64,000 nt of DNA, taken from positions 620,001 to 684,000 of the forward strand of contig NZ_KQ758483.1 of assembly GCF_001456935.1 (NCBI RefSeq). The letters run 5' to 3'. Below the pieces are notes generated by a model. The model worked only from the letters and a program-made list of their open reading frames with translations. It was not told the DNA's origin and made no database searches. This DNA comes from [Bacillus] enclensis (GTDB lineage: Bacteria > Bacillota > Bacilli > Bacillales > Bacillaceae_B). The translations under genes were made by a program, and so were the position numbers. Positions 8,426 to 17,067 of this stretch are shown one piece after another (within the stretch, counting starts at the first letter, position 1; every line of letters starts with the position of its first letter).

Positions 8426-8962
8426 ATGGCAGAATATAGAGAGATTATTACAAAAGCGGTCGTAGCGAAGGGACGTAAATTCACACAATCCCATCATACG
8501 ATTAGCCCGCCGCATAATCCATCGAGCATTTTAGGCTGCTGGATCATCAACCACAAGTATGAAGCACACAAAGTAGGCAAGAAGGTGGAAATACACGGTT
8601 CATTTGAAGTAAACGTATGGTACTCTCACAGTGACAATACGAAAACATCCGTAGTAACTGAAAGAGTCGATTACTGTGATGAAATCAAACTCAAATACCG
8701 TGATCCGGATGTCCTCGATGATATCGAAGTTTGTGCGCGCGTACTTCAACAGCCGAATTGCTGCGAAGCGGTGATTTCACCAAACGGTAATAAAATCATT
8801 GTTCATGTTGAACGGGAGATCCTGGTAGAAGTTATCGGGGAAACCAAGGTCTGTGTGCTTGTTAATCCTGAAGGCTGCGATGATGATGACTGGGATTGCG
8901 ATCTAGATGATGAAGAATTCGAAGAGCTAGACCCAGACTTCTTAGAGGGAGTAGAAGAATAG
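8426..8962 (+). CDS. cotE: Outer spore coat morphogenetic protein CotE
   Basis: The 178-residue product matches CotE (181 residues in B. subtilis), which forms a shell around the inner coat in the mother cell and recruits outer-coat proteins. It starts [19 protein letters not shown] and ends in the typical acidic tail, here [18 protein letters not shown]. The start was set at ATG 8426 because GAGGAGG lies at 8409-8416; the upstream in-frame ATG at 8408 overlaps that ribosome site. In B. subtilis mutS follows directly; here about 23 kb of accessory genes intervene. Confidence 0.96.
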   Translation: MAEYREIITKAVVAKGRKFTQSHHTISPPHNPSSILGCWIINHKYEAHKVGKKVEIHGSFEVNVWYSHSDNTKTSVVTERVDYCDEIKLKYRDPDVLDDIEVCARVLQQPNCCEAVISPNGNKIIVHVEREILVEVIGETKVCVLVNPEGCDDDDWDCDLDDEEFEELDPDFLEGVEE

Positions 8963-8968
8963 CATGTG

Positions 8969-8997
8969 CTAGGAAGACGGCCTCTTCCTAGTTTTTC
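8969..8997 (+). terminator. Terminator after cotE
   Basis: Perfect stem CTAGGAAGA / TCTTCCTAG with loop CGGCC, followed by TTTTT. Confidence 0.9.
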
Positions 8998-9075
8998 TTC
9001 TGCAATACTCAAAAAAGAGATGACTCATTTCCAAACTTCTAACCATACATGATGGAATAATGATGAATATCTTAC

Positions 9076-9106
9076 AAGAGCGTCTCATGGATGCTCTTTT
9101 TTATTT
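9076..9106 (+). terminator. Second terminator-like hairpin downstream of cotE
   Basis: AAGAGCGTC / GGATGCTCTT hairpin followed by a T6 run, with no gene of its own between it and the cotE terminator. Confidence 0.6.
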
Positions 9107-9296
9107 TTATAAAAGGCTGTTTTCTAAAAGTTTGTTGCTTTTCGTACATTGGTCAGTAGTTGGGATGCAGCTTGTGAACGTGCTCTTTTCGAACTCAAGC
9201 TTAAACAAAAAACAGGCGTACCACTCGAAAATACCCAAGTTCCGGTATTTTCTTGCGTGTAAAGCAACAAAGTATGCGAAAAGAGCTTTATAAAAC
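9105..9296. mobile_element. 192-bp MITE-like foldback element
   Basis: The two ends are inverted repeats of about 40 bases. The left end begins TTTTATAAAAGGCTGTTTTC and contains TTTGTTGCTTT. The complement of the right end begins GTTTTATAAAGCTCTTTTC and contains the same TTTGTTGCTTT at the same distance. It lies between cotE and the minus-strand yeiH. It encodes no credible protein, so any movement would need a transposase in trans. The autonomous parent is unknown. Confidence 0.65.
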
Positions 9297-9321
9297 TAAA
9301 AGGCAGCTGTTTGCAAGCTGC
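9297..9321 (-). terminator. Terminator of the yeiH-like gene
   Basis: On the minus strand GGCAGCTTGCAAACAGCTGCC is followed by TTTTAGTTTTAT. Confidence 0.8.
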
Positions 9322-9333
9322 CAATCTGGTGAT

Positions 9334-10320
9334 TTATAAAATGAAAAAAAGACTGATCACAGCACAGGTAACAGAGGCAATCAATCCAGTCAGCAATGGT
9401 TTAAAACCAAGCTGAGATAAATCTTTCAGCCTGACCCCAAGTCCGACCGCAGCCATCACCATGATGATCATGAACTTCGAAAGTGAATTAAGGGTTTCTT
9501 CTACAAATACTGGTATGACTCCAATGGTATGAAGTATCGATACTCCGAGAAAAAGGAAGATGAACCACGGAAAAGCTTTCTTTAATGATACTGCACCAGC
9601 AGAAGCCTCGTCCCTTAACATAAATGGGAGAAGAAACATGACAGGGATTAAAAAGAGGGTACGGGCCAGTTTCACAGTAGTGGCAACCTCACCCGAAATA
9701 TCACCATAACTGTAACCGACAGCTACGGCGGAGGATGTGTCATGAACGGCAGTCCCAGCCCATATCCCGAATGCTTGCTGGGATAATCCCAGCAGATGTC
9801 CGATAATCGGATAAAAAATGAATGCAATGATATTGAAGAAAACGATAGTGGACAATGCGTATGCTGTTTCATTCTCTTTTGCCCCGATGATTCCCTTTAC
9901 AGCAGAAATAGCAGTGGCTCCGCAGATGCTCGTTCCTATCCCGATCAATAGACTCAGCCTGGTGTTGATGCCCAGTAACCTGCCCACTGCATAGGTGACA
10001 CTGATGCCAACGGTGACCGAAATAAAAATGATCCATAATGCCGATTGTCCGATTTTCATAATTTCCAAGAGGCTCAACCCCACTCCAAGGAATACAATGG
10101 CCACTTTTAACAGCTTCTTTAACGTGAATTGTATGCCGGGGTCCCACGAGCTTGGAAGATTGATTGCATTCCGCAGAATCATTCCGATGATAATGGCGAA
10201 TAAAAGGCTTCCGGCCAGTGGAAACCACGAGCCTAATACTTTTGAAATCATACTGATTATTAAAATGAAAACAATCCCGATCGTTTCCTTAGGGAGGAAT
10301 TTCTTTAATTGTTTATGCAC
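9334..10320 (-). CDS. YeiH-family integral membrane protein (putative sulfate exporter)
   Basis: The 328-residue protein belongs to the YeiH/UPF0324 family (Pfam Cons_hypoth698), with about 10 predicted membrane helices. Signature motifs are IGTSICGATAI near residue 131 and WAGTAVHDTSSAVAVG near 189. Members are annotated as putative sulfate exporters, but the substrate is not well proven. It starts with GTG at 10320, preceded on the minus strand by AAGAAGGAG. It is transcribed away from topB. No LysR-type regulator, often found beside yeiH, is adjacent. Confidence 0.85.
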   Translation of the reverse strand: MHKQLKKFLPKETIGIVFILIISMISKVLGSWFPLAGSLLFAIIIGMILRNAINLPSSWDPGIQFTLKKLLKVAIVFLGVGLSLLEIMKIGQSALWIIFISVTVGISVTYAVGRLLGINTRLSLLIGIGTSICGATAISAVKGIIGAKENETAYALSTIVFFNIIAFIFYPIIGHLLGLSQQAFGIWAGTAVHDTSSAVAVGYSYGDISGEVATTVKLARTLFLIPVMFLLPFMLRDEASAGAVSLKKAFPWFIFLFLGVSILHTIGVIPVFVEETLNSLSKFMIIMVMAAVGLGVRLKDLSQLGFKPLLTGLIASVTCAVISLFFIL

Positions 10321-10452
10321 TGTTGCAGCTCCTTCTTTAAAAATCCATTTTCTAAGTATAATATATTATGAGAGTAAAGGGGAACCAAAACCGTAGACTT
10401 TTTATGTTACTATAGAAAGATACTCAAAGTTTTTCGTTGAAAGGATTTTATT

Positions 10453-12618
10453 ATGAAAAAGACATTAGTGCTTGCAGAAAAACCTTCTGTGGGCAGAGAT
10501 ATTGCAAGGGTGCTGAATTGCACGAAAAAGGGTAATGGATTTATTGAAGGAAATAAATATATCGTGACCTGGGCACTGGGGCATCTTGTCACACTCGCAG
10601 ATCCAGAGACTTATGATGACAAATACAAATCATGGAATCTGGAAGATCTGCCTATGATGCCTGCAGCATTGAAACTTGTGGTGATCAAGAAAACCGGAAA
10701 GCAGTTCAATGCAGTAAAATCGCAGATGAACCGTCAGGATGTCGGTGAAATTGTCATTGCCACGGATGCGGGACGGGAAGGGGAACTCGTTGCACGCTGG
10801 ATCATCGAAAAAGCGAGAGTGCAAAAACCTCTTAAACGGCTTTGGATCTCTTCCGTGACGGATAAAGCGATTAAAGAAGGATTCAATAAGCTCAAGGACG
10901 CAAAAGGTTATGAAAATTTATATCAGGCTGCCCAGGCAAGGTCAGAAGCAGACTGGTATGTAGGCATGAACGCAACAAGGGCATTGACGACCAAGTATAA
11001 TGCTCAGCTTTCCTGCGGGCGGGTGCAGACCCCCACATTGAGTATAATCGAACAGAGGGAAGAGGAAATCAAGAAGTTCAATCCTAAGACGTATTACGGC
11101 ATTAAAGCGGTTACGGATAAAGGCACCTTTCTATGGACTAACTCAAAAGGGGATACAAAAACGTTCTCCCAAGATGAAATCAATAGTATCCTGACGTCAC
11201 TGAAAAATGTGAAAAGCGGCACTGTCCATTCAGTGAAAACGACGTTGAAAAAACAATATGCACCGTCACTCTATGACTTGACGGAATTACAAAAAGATGC
11301 CTATAAGATCTATGGGTTCGGTGCCAAAGAAACACTGTCGATCATGCAAAAGCTTTATGAACAGCATAAACTCGTAACCTATCCGCGTACCGACAGTAAG
11401 CATCTGTCATCTGATATTACAGATACACTAAAGGACCGTCTGAAGGCAGTCAACGTCCAGCCTTACCGCCCTGCTGTAAATAAAGCTCTGCAAAGCTCCA
11501 TGAAGCTGTCTAACGCATATGTAGATGACCGGAAAGTAAGTGATCACCATGCGATTATCCCCACTGAGGAGACCGCTTTCTTTGGAAAGCTTTCTGACAG
11601 GGAAGCAAAAATTTATGACTTGATCGTGAAACGTTTTCTCGCGATATTCCTGCCTCCATATCAATATGAACAGACGAGAGTTGAAATGACTGTCGGCAAG
11701 GTGCATTTCCATACAAAAGGCAAAAGGGTAAAAGAAAAAGGCTGGAAAGATGTATATGGATTTGAAACGGATGAAGATCAGTTACTGGGGAAAATGGAAA
11801 AAGGGACTGAACTCAGACTGCTTTCTATAAGCGAAACGGAAGGGCAGACCACTCCTCCTGGCCGTTTTAATGAGGGGACGCTGCTTGCCGCGATGGAAAA
11901 TCCAGCAGGATTCATGAAAGAAAGCAACAAGGAGCTTTTGGAAACGATAGGGGAGACAGGCGGCCTTGGAACGGTTGCAACCCGCGCCGACATCATTGAT
12001 AAGCTCTTTAACTCAGGCTCGATGGAACAAAGAGGGAAAGAAATCCACCTTACTTCCAAAGGAAAGCAATTACTGGACCTGGCGCCTGAAGAGCTGCGTT
12101 CACCTTCCCTCACAGCCGAGTGGGAGCTGAAACTGGATAAAATCGCGAAAGGGTCCATGAAAAAACGAGAATTTATTGAAGAAATAAAAACATATACGAA
12201 AAAGTCCGTTCATGAAATTAAAAATTCCAATAAAAAATTCTCACATGATAACCTGACCGGAACAAAATGTCCTGATTGCGGAAACCTCATGCTTGAGATT
12301 AAAAATAAAAACGGAAAGAAATTGGTTTGCCAGGACCGGGAATGCGGTCATCGTAAAAATATCAGCAAGAAAACAAATGCACGTTGCCCGAATTGTCATA
12401 AACGTTTAGAACTTCGCGGAGAAGGAGACGGCCAGCTGTTCGTGTGCGTATGCGGCCATAAAGAAAAACTTTCAACCTTCAATGAGCGGAGAAAGAAAGA
12501 GAAGCACAATAAGGCAAGTAAGCGGGATGTAAATCAATACTTAAAGACGCAGCAAAAAGATGAACCGGTGAACACGGCCCTCGCCGATGCTCTCGCAAAA
12601 TTAAAACTTGATCAATAG
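10453..12618 (+). CDS. topB: DNA topoisomerase III (type IA)
   Basis: The 721-residue enzyme (727 in B. subtilis) relaxes and decatenates DNA. The TOPRIM domain begins KTLVLAEKPSVGRDIA with ATDAGREGELVARW near residue 105. The catalytic tyrosine lies in TYPRTDSKHL near residue 310. The C-terminus carries CPDCGNLM...CQDRECGHRK and CPNCHKR...CVCGHK cysteine pairs, i.e. zinc-ribbon-like repeats. ATG 10453 follows AAAGGATTTT. It is a monocistronic gene with its own terminator. Confidence 0.96.
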   Translation: MKKTLVLAEKPSVGRDIARVLNCTKKGNGFIEGNKYIVTWALGHLVTLADPETYDDKYKSWNLEDLPMMPAALKLVVIKKTGKQFNAVKSQMNRQDVGEIVIATDAGREGELVARWIIEKARVQKPLKRLWISSVTDKAIKEGFNKLKDAKGYENLYQAAQARSEADWYVGMNATRALTTKYNAQLSCGRVQTPTLSIIEQREEEIKKFNPKTYYGIKAVTDKGTFLWTNSKGDTKTFSQDEINSILTSLKNVKSGTVHSVKTTLKKQYAPSLYDLTELQKDAYKIYGFGAKETLSIMQKLYEQHKLVTYPRTDSKHLSSDITDTLKDRLKAVNVQPYRPAVNKALQSSMKLSNAYVDDRKVSDHHAIIPTEETAFFGKLSDREAKIYDLIVKRFLAIFLPPYQYEQTRVEMTVGKVHFHTKGKRVKEKGWKDVYGFETDEDQLLGKMEKGTELRLLSISETEGQTTPPGRFNEGTLLAAMENPAGFMKESNKELLETIGETGGLGTVATRADIIDKLFNSGSMEQRGKEIHLTSKGKQLLDLAPEELRSPSLTAEWELKLDKIAKGSMKKREFIEEIKTYTKKSVHEIKNSNKKFSHDNLTGTKCPDCGNLMLEIKNKNGKKLVCQDRECGHRKNISKKTNARCPNCHKRLELRGEGDGQLFVCVCGHKEKLSTFNERRKKEKHNKASKRDVNQYLKTQQKDEPVNTALADALAKLKLDQ

Positions 12619-12629
12619 TAAATGGAAAA

Positions 12630-12663
12630 GATAGGGACCACTGATAAAGTCCCTATCTTTTTT
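12630..12663 (+). terminator. Terminator after topB
   Basis: Perfect stem GATAGGGAC / GTCCCTATC followed by TTTTTT. Confidence 0.92.
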
Positions 12664-12712
12664 ATGATTATATTGATAGAATATTCATAATAATATAAAG
12701 ATTGAGGTGAGC

Positions 12713-13234
12713 ATGATGACGCCTGTTACTGTAAAAGGTTTCTTCACAGCCATACAAGAAGGTAACGCTGAAGTTGTAGAAAAGTCATTACAAGCAGATA
12801 CTAATCTATGTAATGCAGAGGACGAAAACGGGTTGATTGCACTCGGGGTTGCAGCACACTATGGACAGCTGGAGATTGTCCGGCTATTAATGAATTACGG
12901 GGCAGATATTAATTCTGCTTCAAATTCAAAAGTTTCATATATTCCTTCCAATAGTGCCCTGCACGCAGCAATAGCTGGGAAAGCACCTAATGAAATGATA
13001 GAGTTCCTGCTGCTCGAAGGCGCAGATATCAACAGCATTGACTCAGCTGGTTATTCTCCTATGCATATCGCAGCTTTTGACGGGGATGAAGACTTAGTCT
13101 TGCTGCTTCTGAAATTCAAGGGTGACCCAGAGAGCAGGAATGCAGTCAGTCAGAAATCACCTTATGAAATCGCACATGATAGAGGGAACAGCGGTTTCAT
13201 AAACGCATGTGAGAGCTACTCAAATCAAATTTAA
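12713..13234 (+). CDS. Ankyrin-repeat protein
   Basis: The 173-residue soluble protein is built of ankyrin repeats: GLIALGVAAHYGQLEIVRLL near residues 35-55, ALHAAIAGKAPNEMIEFLL near 78-97, and PMHIAAFDGDEDLVLLLL near 113-130, with degenerate caps at both ends. Ankyrin repeats mediate protein binding and the partner is unknown. The ribosome site is TTGAGGTGA; ATG 12713 or 12716 is more likely than the GTG at 12707 that lies inside it. It sits alone between two terminators. Confidence 0.88.
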   Translation: MMTPVTVKGFFTAIQEGNAEVVEKSLQADTNLCNAEDENGLIALGVAAHYGQLEIVRLLMNYGADINSASNSKVSYIPSNSALHAAIAGKAPNEMIEFLLLEGADINSIDSAGYSPMHIAAFDGDEDLVLLLLKFKGDPESRNAVSQKSPYEIAHDRGNSGFINACESYSNQI

Positions 13235-13252
13235 TTTAGCCCGTTTACCCAT

Positions 13253-13275
13253 GAAGCCAGCCGGCTTCTTTTTTT
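13253..13275 (+). terminator. Terminator after ankyrin gene
   Basis: GAAGCC AGCC GGCTTC followed by a T8 run. Confidence 0.88.
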
Positions 13276-13433
13276 ATTGTGAAAAAGCACCCAGGATCCA
13301 AGTTTTTATAGGGGTAAAATCGAAAAATTTTTTCCGATCAATGTAATCCCTTACATCATTGGTGCATAGGGAAATTTAAGAACACTTAATTAGTATATAT
13401 TATCTGAAAAAATAATCTTTTTAGAAAATTCTG

Positions 13434-13462
13434 TTGTTATTTGTCGTCTGACGTATTACAAT
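13434..13462 (+). promoter_or_regulatory. SigA-type promoter of the cstA-like gene
   Basis: TTGTTA at 13434-13439 and TACAAT at 13457-13462 with a 17-base spacer, about 34 bases before the start codon. Confidence 0.6.
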
Positions 13463-13495
13463 GAATCTTAATTTCATCGAGGGGAGGACATCTAG

Positions 13496-14944
13496 ATGCT
13501 GACATTTCTTGCATCAGTCTGTATTTTAGTAGCTGGTTATTTTATTTATTCAAAGGTGGTAGAAAAGATTTTCGGTATTGATGACGGGAATGTCACACCT
13601 GCCTATGCAAGTAAAGACGGATTTGATTACATGCCGATGAGCTGGTGGAAGGCAAGCCTGGTCCAATTACTGAATATCGCAGGGCTTGGTCCGATTTTTG
13701 GTGCCATACTCGGTGCTTTGTATGGACCGGTTGCATTCATTTGGATCGTTATCGGTACACTTTTTGCAGGAGCTGTCCATGATTATTTCTCCGGCATGTT
13801 GTCACTGCGTCATAATGGAGCTCAATTTCCTTCATTGGTAGGCAGATACTTGGGGAGACATGTTCGGTCAGTAATGAATATTCTTTCAATCATCTTGATG
13901 ATATTGGTTGCAGCAGCATTTACTTCAGGACCTGCTCAATTGATGGCCGAAGTGACACCTTTATCATTCATGGCATCATTAATAATCATTTTTACATATT
14001 TCATTCTTGCCACAGTGCTGCCAATCAACAAAATTATCGGAAAGATTTACCCGATTTTCGGTGCAGTCCTGGTATTCATGGCCTTGGCAATCGGGATAGG
14101 ATTGTTCTTCTTTGAACACCCCGTTCCCAACCTTACATTTGCCAACTTGCATCCTCAGGAGCTTCCATTATGGCCATTGTTGATGGTAACTGTTTCGTGC
14201 GGTGCGATTTCAGGTTTTCACTCCACACAAAGTCCGATCCTGGCAAGGACGCTTAAGAAGGAAAGCGAAGGGCGAAAAGTATTCTATGGAGCAATGGTTG
14301 CAGAGGGGATCATCGCATTAATCTGGGCTGCTGCCGGGATGGCTTTCTTCAATGGGACGGGAGGACTTCAGGAAGCACTTGCTGCAGGGGGCCCTGCAGG
14401 AGTTGTAAATGAAATCAGCAAAACGACTCTTGGAACATTGGGCGGCATTCTTGCGGTACTGGGTGTCATCATCCTCCCGATCACAACCGGAGATACTGCA
14501 CTGCGTTCCTCGAGAATGATGCTTGCAGATCTATTATTTGATTGGAGAAAGGAAGAATTGAAAGGGAAATGGCTGCCGGGGCTGCTCGTTATCCCTGTAG
14601 CACTTCCCACTTTCCTGCTGACTCAGATTGATTATACATTCCTTTGGAGATATGTCGGCTGGTCGAACCAAGTAGTGGCGACTGTCATGTTATGGACGGC
14701 AGCTGTTTATCTGCTTCAAAATCAGAAGTTTCATTGGATCTGCAGTCTCCCGGCTCTGTTCATGACAGCTGTGGTAAGCTCATATATCTTTTACGCACCG
14801 GAAGGTTTCCACCTTCCTTACAAAGAATCCATGATCATAGGAGCCGTCATCTGGACAGCCGTCCTCATCTGGTTCATCCGCCAGCTCCTGAAATATCGTC
14901 CAATCGGACAGAAGTCGTTAAACGTAAAATCAGTAAACTCATAA
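13496..14944 (+). CDS. CstA-family carbon starvation transporter
   Basis: The 482-residue membrane protein belongs to the CstA family, whose members take up peptides or pyruvate under carbon limitation. It has about 12-14 hydrophobic helices. Family motifs include FDYMPMSWW near residue 43, NIAGLGPIFGAILGALYGP near 59, and SGFHSTQSPILARTL near 240. It is the short form, since E. coli CstA is about 700 residues. ATG 13496 follows GAGGGGAGG. It is monocistronic, ending at the leading hairpin of repeat copy B. Confidence 0.9.
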   Translation: MLTFLASVCILVAGYFIYSKVVEKIFGIDDGNVTPAYASKDGFDYMPMSWWKASLVQLLNIAGLGPIFGAILGALYGPVAFIWIVIGTLFAGAVHDYFSGMLSLRHNGAQFPSLVGRYLGRHVRSVMNILSIILMILVAAAFTSGPAQLMAEVTPLSFMASLIIIFTYFILATVLPINKIIGKIYPIFGAVLVFMALAIGIGLFFFEHPVPNLTFANLHPQELPLWPLLMVTVSCGAISGFHSTQSPILARTLKKESEGRKVFYGAMVAEGIIALIWAAAGMAFFNGTGGLQEALAAGGPAGVVNEISKTTLGTLGGILAVLGVIILPITTGDTALRSSRMMLADLLFDWRKEELKGKWLPGLLVIPVALPTFLLTQIDYTFLWRYVGWSNQVVATVMLWTAAVYLLQNQKFHWICSLPALFMTAVVSSYIFYAPEGFHLPYKESMIIGAVIWTAVLIWFIRQLLKYRPIGQKSLNVKSVNS

Positions 14945-14948
14945 CTTA

Positions 14949-15711
14949 TTGAGGCTGGAACAAAAGTATTTTAATTAAAAACCGAACGAATTTGCCTGGG
15001 ATGCAAACTCGTTCGGTTTTTTTTGATGTTCACATATGATATTTACTAGTCTCAGCTCTTTCCAGAGGTTGATTGGAATGGTTTAAGATATAAGATACGA
15101 AAAAAAATAGAAGCCTAAGAATATGACTTGAAGGCAAACCGGAAAGGAAAATCCACTTGCCTCCTGTGTGATATATCTAAATAGATTAAATCACGTTCCG
15201 AGTTAGTGGATCAGACCTTTATACGGAAAGATAAAATGTGAAAACCCACGAATATCAGAGTGTTAACCGCAGTAGAGACTTTTGCCTTCGTGCCGTGTTC
15301 TTATCTTCTGTTCCATCAAAGAAAAAGGAGGATCAAGAAGAACTATAATAAGTTTCAATCCATTTATTCAGGATGGAAATGTGTAGACTTATTCATATTC
15401 AAAACCGGTTCCAGCGATTGATTGGAGTGCAAAACGTAGACTCCTAACAGAAATGCGGAAGGGCTTTGCTTAGAGGCGTGTGCATAAGGCGAATCGGCCA
15501 CGAAGGCGTTCTTTGCCTTCTTGGGCGGTTTGACTTATGTCAAGTGCCTCTAAGCCCTGCAGCTGGACAGTTCCCCACTGGAAATTAAGAGGAGGCTCAC
15601 CAACCGCCCGCGGAAAGCGAAGTTTTGCGCGGAAATCAATAGCGGAATAAAGAACCTATACTAATATTGTCAGTCTTTATAGGGTAGCATTTTAATTCTG
15701 TCCCAGTCTTA
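14949..15711 (+). repeat. Composite foldback repeat, copy B (long, with terminal inverted ends)
   Basis: The left end TTGAGGCTGGAACAAAAG and the right end AATTCTGTCCCAGTCTTA (complement TAAGACTGGGACAGAATT) form degenerate terminal inverted repeats. Next comes a terminator-like hairpin (14977-15024), then a first left arm near 15058 (TTCCAGAGGTTGATTGG), then about 330 bases without match to the other copies, then a complete foldback from TCCAGCGATTGATTGGAGTG near 15405 to GAAATCAATAGCGG near 15650. The inner module at 15474-15565 contains CGTGTGCATAAGGC and GACTTATGTCAAGTGCCTC. It fills most of the 1.1-kb gap. No ORF is supported. Confidence 0.75.
14977..15024 (+). terminator. Terminator after the cstA-like gene (leading hairpin of repeat B)
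   Basis: AAAACCGAACGAATTTGC pairs with GCAAACTCGTTCGGTTTT and is followed by TTTT. Confidence 0.9.
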
Positions 15712-15970
15712 TTTTTGTTTCTAATAATTTCTGAATATTTTGTCGATAATTAACGAAGTTTTCCAAAGAGAAACCCTGATTATTTTACAAAATTCGCAGA
15801 ACGCTTATGCTAACGTTATATCAACTCCTATAAATAGTTTATTCTATTTTTAGAATATACATAATGACCAATAGTCAAAGGAGCTGATTTTACATAGTGT
15901 ATAGTGCAATTACTTTTTGTACAAGTTAAAATGAGTTGAAAAGACAAAATATTCAGACATTACTAAATCC

Positions 15971-15999
15971 GTGAAAATCAGTAAGCGTGCTTCTATAAT
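15971..15999 (+). promoter_or_regulatory. Promoter of the pyrimidine-degradation operon
   Basis: GTGAAA at 15971-15976 and TATAAT at 15994-15999 with a 17-base spacer. The -35 is weak, as expected for a promoter needing an activator such as the PucR-type protein. Confidence 0.5.
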
Positions 16000-16008
16000 C
16001 AACAAAGC

Positions 16009-16022
16009 TGTAAGCGCTTACT
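16009..16022 (+). promoter_or_regulatory. cre site (CcpA operator)
   Basis: TGTAAGCGCTTACT is a near-perfect match to the palindromic cre consensus (TGTAAGCGCTTACA ideal). It lies just downstream of the predicted transcription start, a position at which CcpA normally represses. This implies carbon catabolite repression of the operon. Confidence 0.8.
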
Positions 16023-16057
16023 ATTTTATTTAATCTATCAGTCTAGGAGGAATAGGG

Positions 16058-16948
16058 ATGTCAGACAAAGTGAAAATTGGTCTTATTCAAGCTTCTCATG
16101 ATGTGGACGGAAGCGAACCGGTAGAGGTCCATAAAGAAGAATCAACTAAAAAACACATTCAGTTGGTAAGGGACGCAGCAAAAAAAGGTGCTCAAATCAT
16201 TTGTCTGCAGGAGATTTTCTACGGACCGTATTTTTGCTCGGAACAAAATCCCAAATGGTATGATTCTGCAGAGGAAATTCCAAATGGCCCTACTACGAAA
16301 CGCTTTCAGGATCTTGCAAAGGAACTGAATGTCGTTATCGTCCTGCCAATCTATGAAAGAGAAGGGATAGCTACCTATTACAATACAGCTGCCGTGATTG
16401 ATGCAGACGGATCATATCTGGGCAAATACCGGAAACAGCATATCCCGCACGTTGCAGTCGGCAGTGAAGGGTATGGCTTCTGGGAGAAATACTATTTTAA
16501 GCCGGGAAATCTTGGCTATCCGGTATTTGATACGGCTTATGCCAAAGTGGGTGTTTACATCTGTTATGACCGCCACTTCCCTGAAGGTGCCAGATTATTA
16601 GGGTTAAAGGGAGCCGAAGTCGTTTTTAATCCGTCTGCGACAGTGGCGGGGCTTTCTGAATATTTATGGAAGCTGGAGCAGCCCGCACATGCGGTTGCGA
16701 ACGGTTATTATCTTGGGGCAATCAACCGGGTAGGTTATGAGGGGCCATGGAAGATGGGTGAATTTTATGGACAGTCCTATCTGGTAGATCCCCGCGGAGG
16801 ATTTGTCTCAATCGGGAGCAGGGATAAGGATGAAGTGATAATCGGGGAAATGGACAAGAAAATGATCCGGGAGGTAAGGGATACCTGGCAGTTTTACCGG
16901 GACAGAAGACCTGAGACATATAACGAAATGACAGCATTGCTGCCTTAA
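16058..16948 (+). CDS. Beta-ureidopropionase (N-carbamoyl-beta-alanine amidohydrolase), nitrilase superfamily
   Basis: The 296-residue cytoplasmic enzyme is a carbon-nitrogen hydrolase of the nitrilase superfamily. The Glu-Lys-Cys triad is visible: CLQEIFYGPYF near residue 49, GKYRKQHIPH near 126-135, and YICYDRHFPEG near 168-178. In this cluster it should hydrolyse N-carbamoyl-beta-alanine (or the 2-methyl form from thymine) to beta-alanine, CO2 and ammonia, the third step of reductive pyrimidine breakdown. N-carbamoylputrescine amidase is a close relative and the main alternative, but the neighbours decide for ureidopropionase. It is the first gene of the operon, with AGGAGG eight bases before ATG. 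Confidence 0.88.
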   Translation: MSDKVKIGLIQASHDVDGSEPVEVHKEESTKKHIQLVRDAAKKGAQIICLQEIFYGPYFCSEQNPKWYDSAEEIPNGPTTKRFQDLAKELNVVIVLPIYEREGIATYYNTAAVIDADGSYLGKYRKQHIPHVAVGSEGYGFWEKYYFKPGNLGYPVFDTAYAKVGVYICYDRHFPEGARLLGLKGAEVVFNPSATVAGLSEYLWKLEQPAHAVANGYYLGAINRVGYEGPWKMGEFYGQSYLVDPRGGFVSIGSRDKDEVIIGEMDKKMIREVRDTWQFYRDRRPETYNEMTALLP

Positions 16949-17067
16949 GTACTGCTGCTTCTTTTGAAAATAAGGCTGACATCGACACGCTCTTAGCATG
17001 TATTCTTTGTCGGCCTGCATTTATTTGTTCAGTGAATTCATTACAGGGTGAATAGGGGGAAACTATT

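Noticed and set aside
9060-9293. 77-codon ORF with a hydrophobic middle, plus its antisense partner 9124-9324
   Set aside because: It begins in a terminator hairpin and lies within the MITE-like element; no ribosome site.
9995-10396. Plus-strand ORF of 133 codons opposite yeiH, and other long antisense ORFs (e.g. 33462-34139, 6331-6771)
   Set aside because: They lie opposite strongly recognised genes, lack ribosome sites and have unnatural composition.
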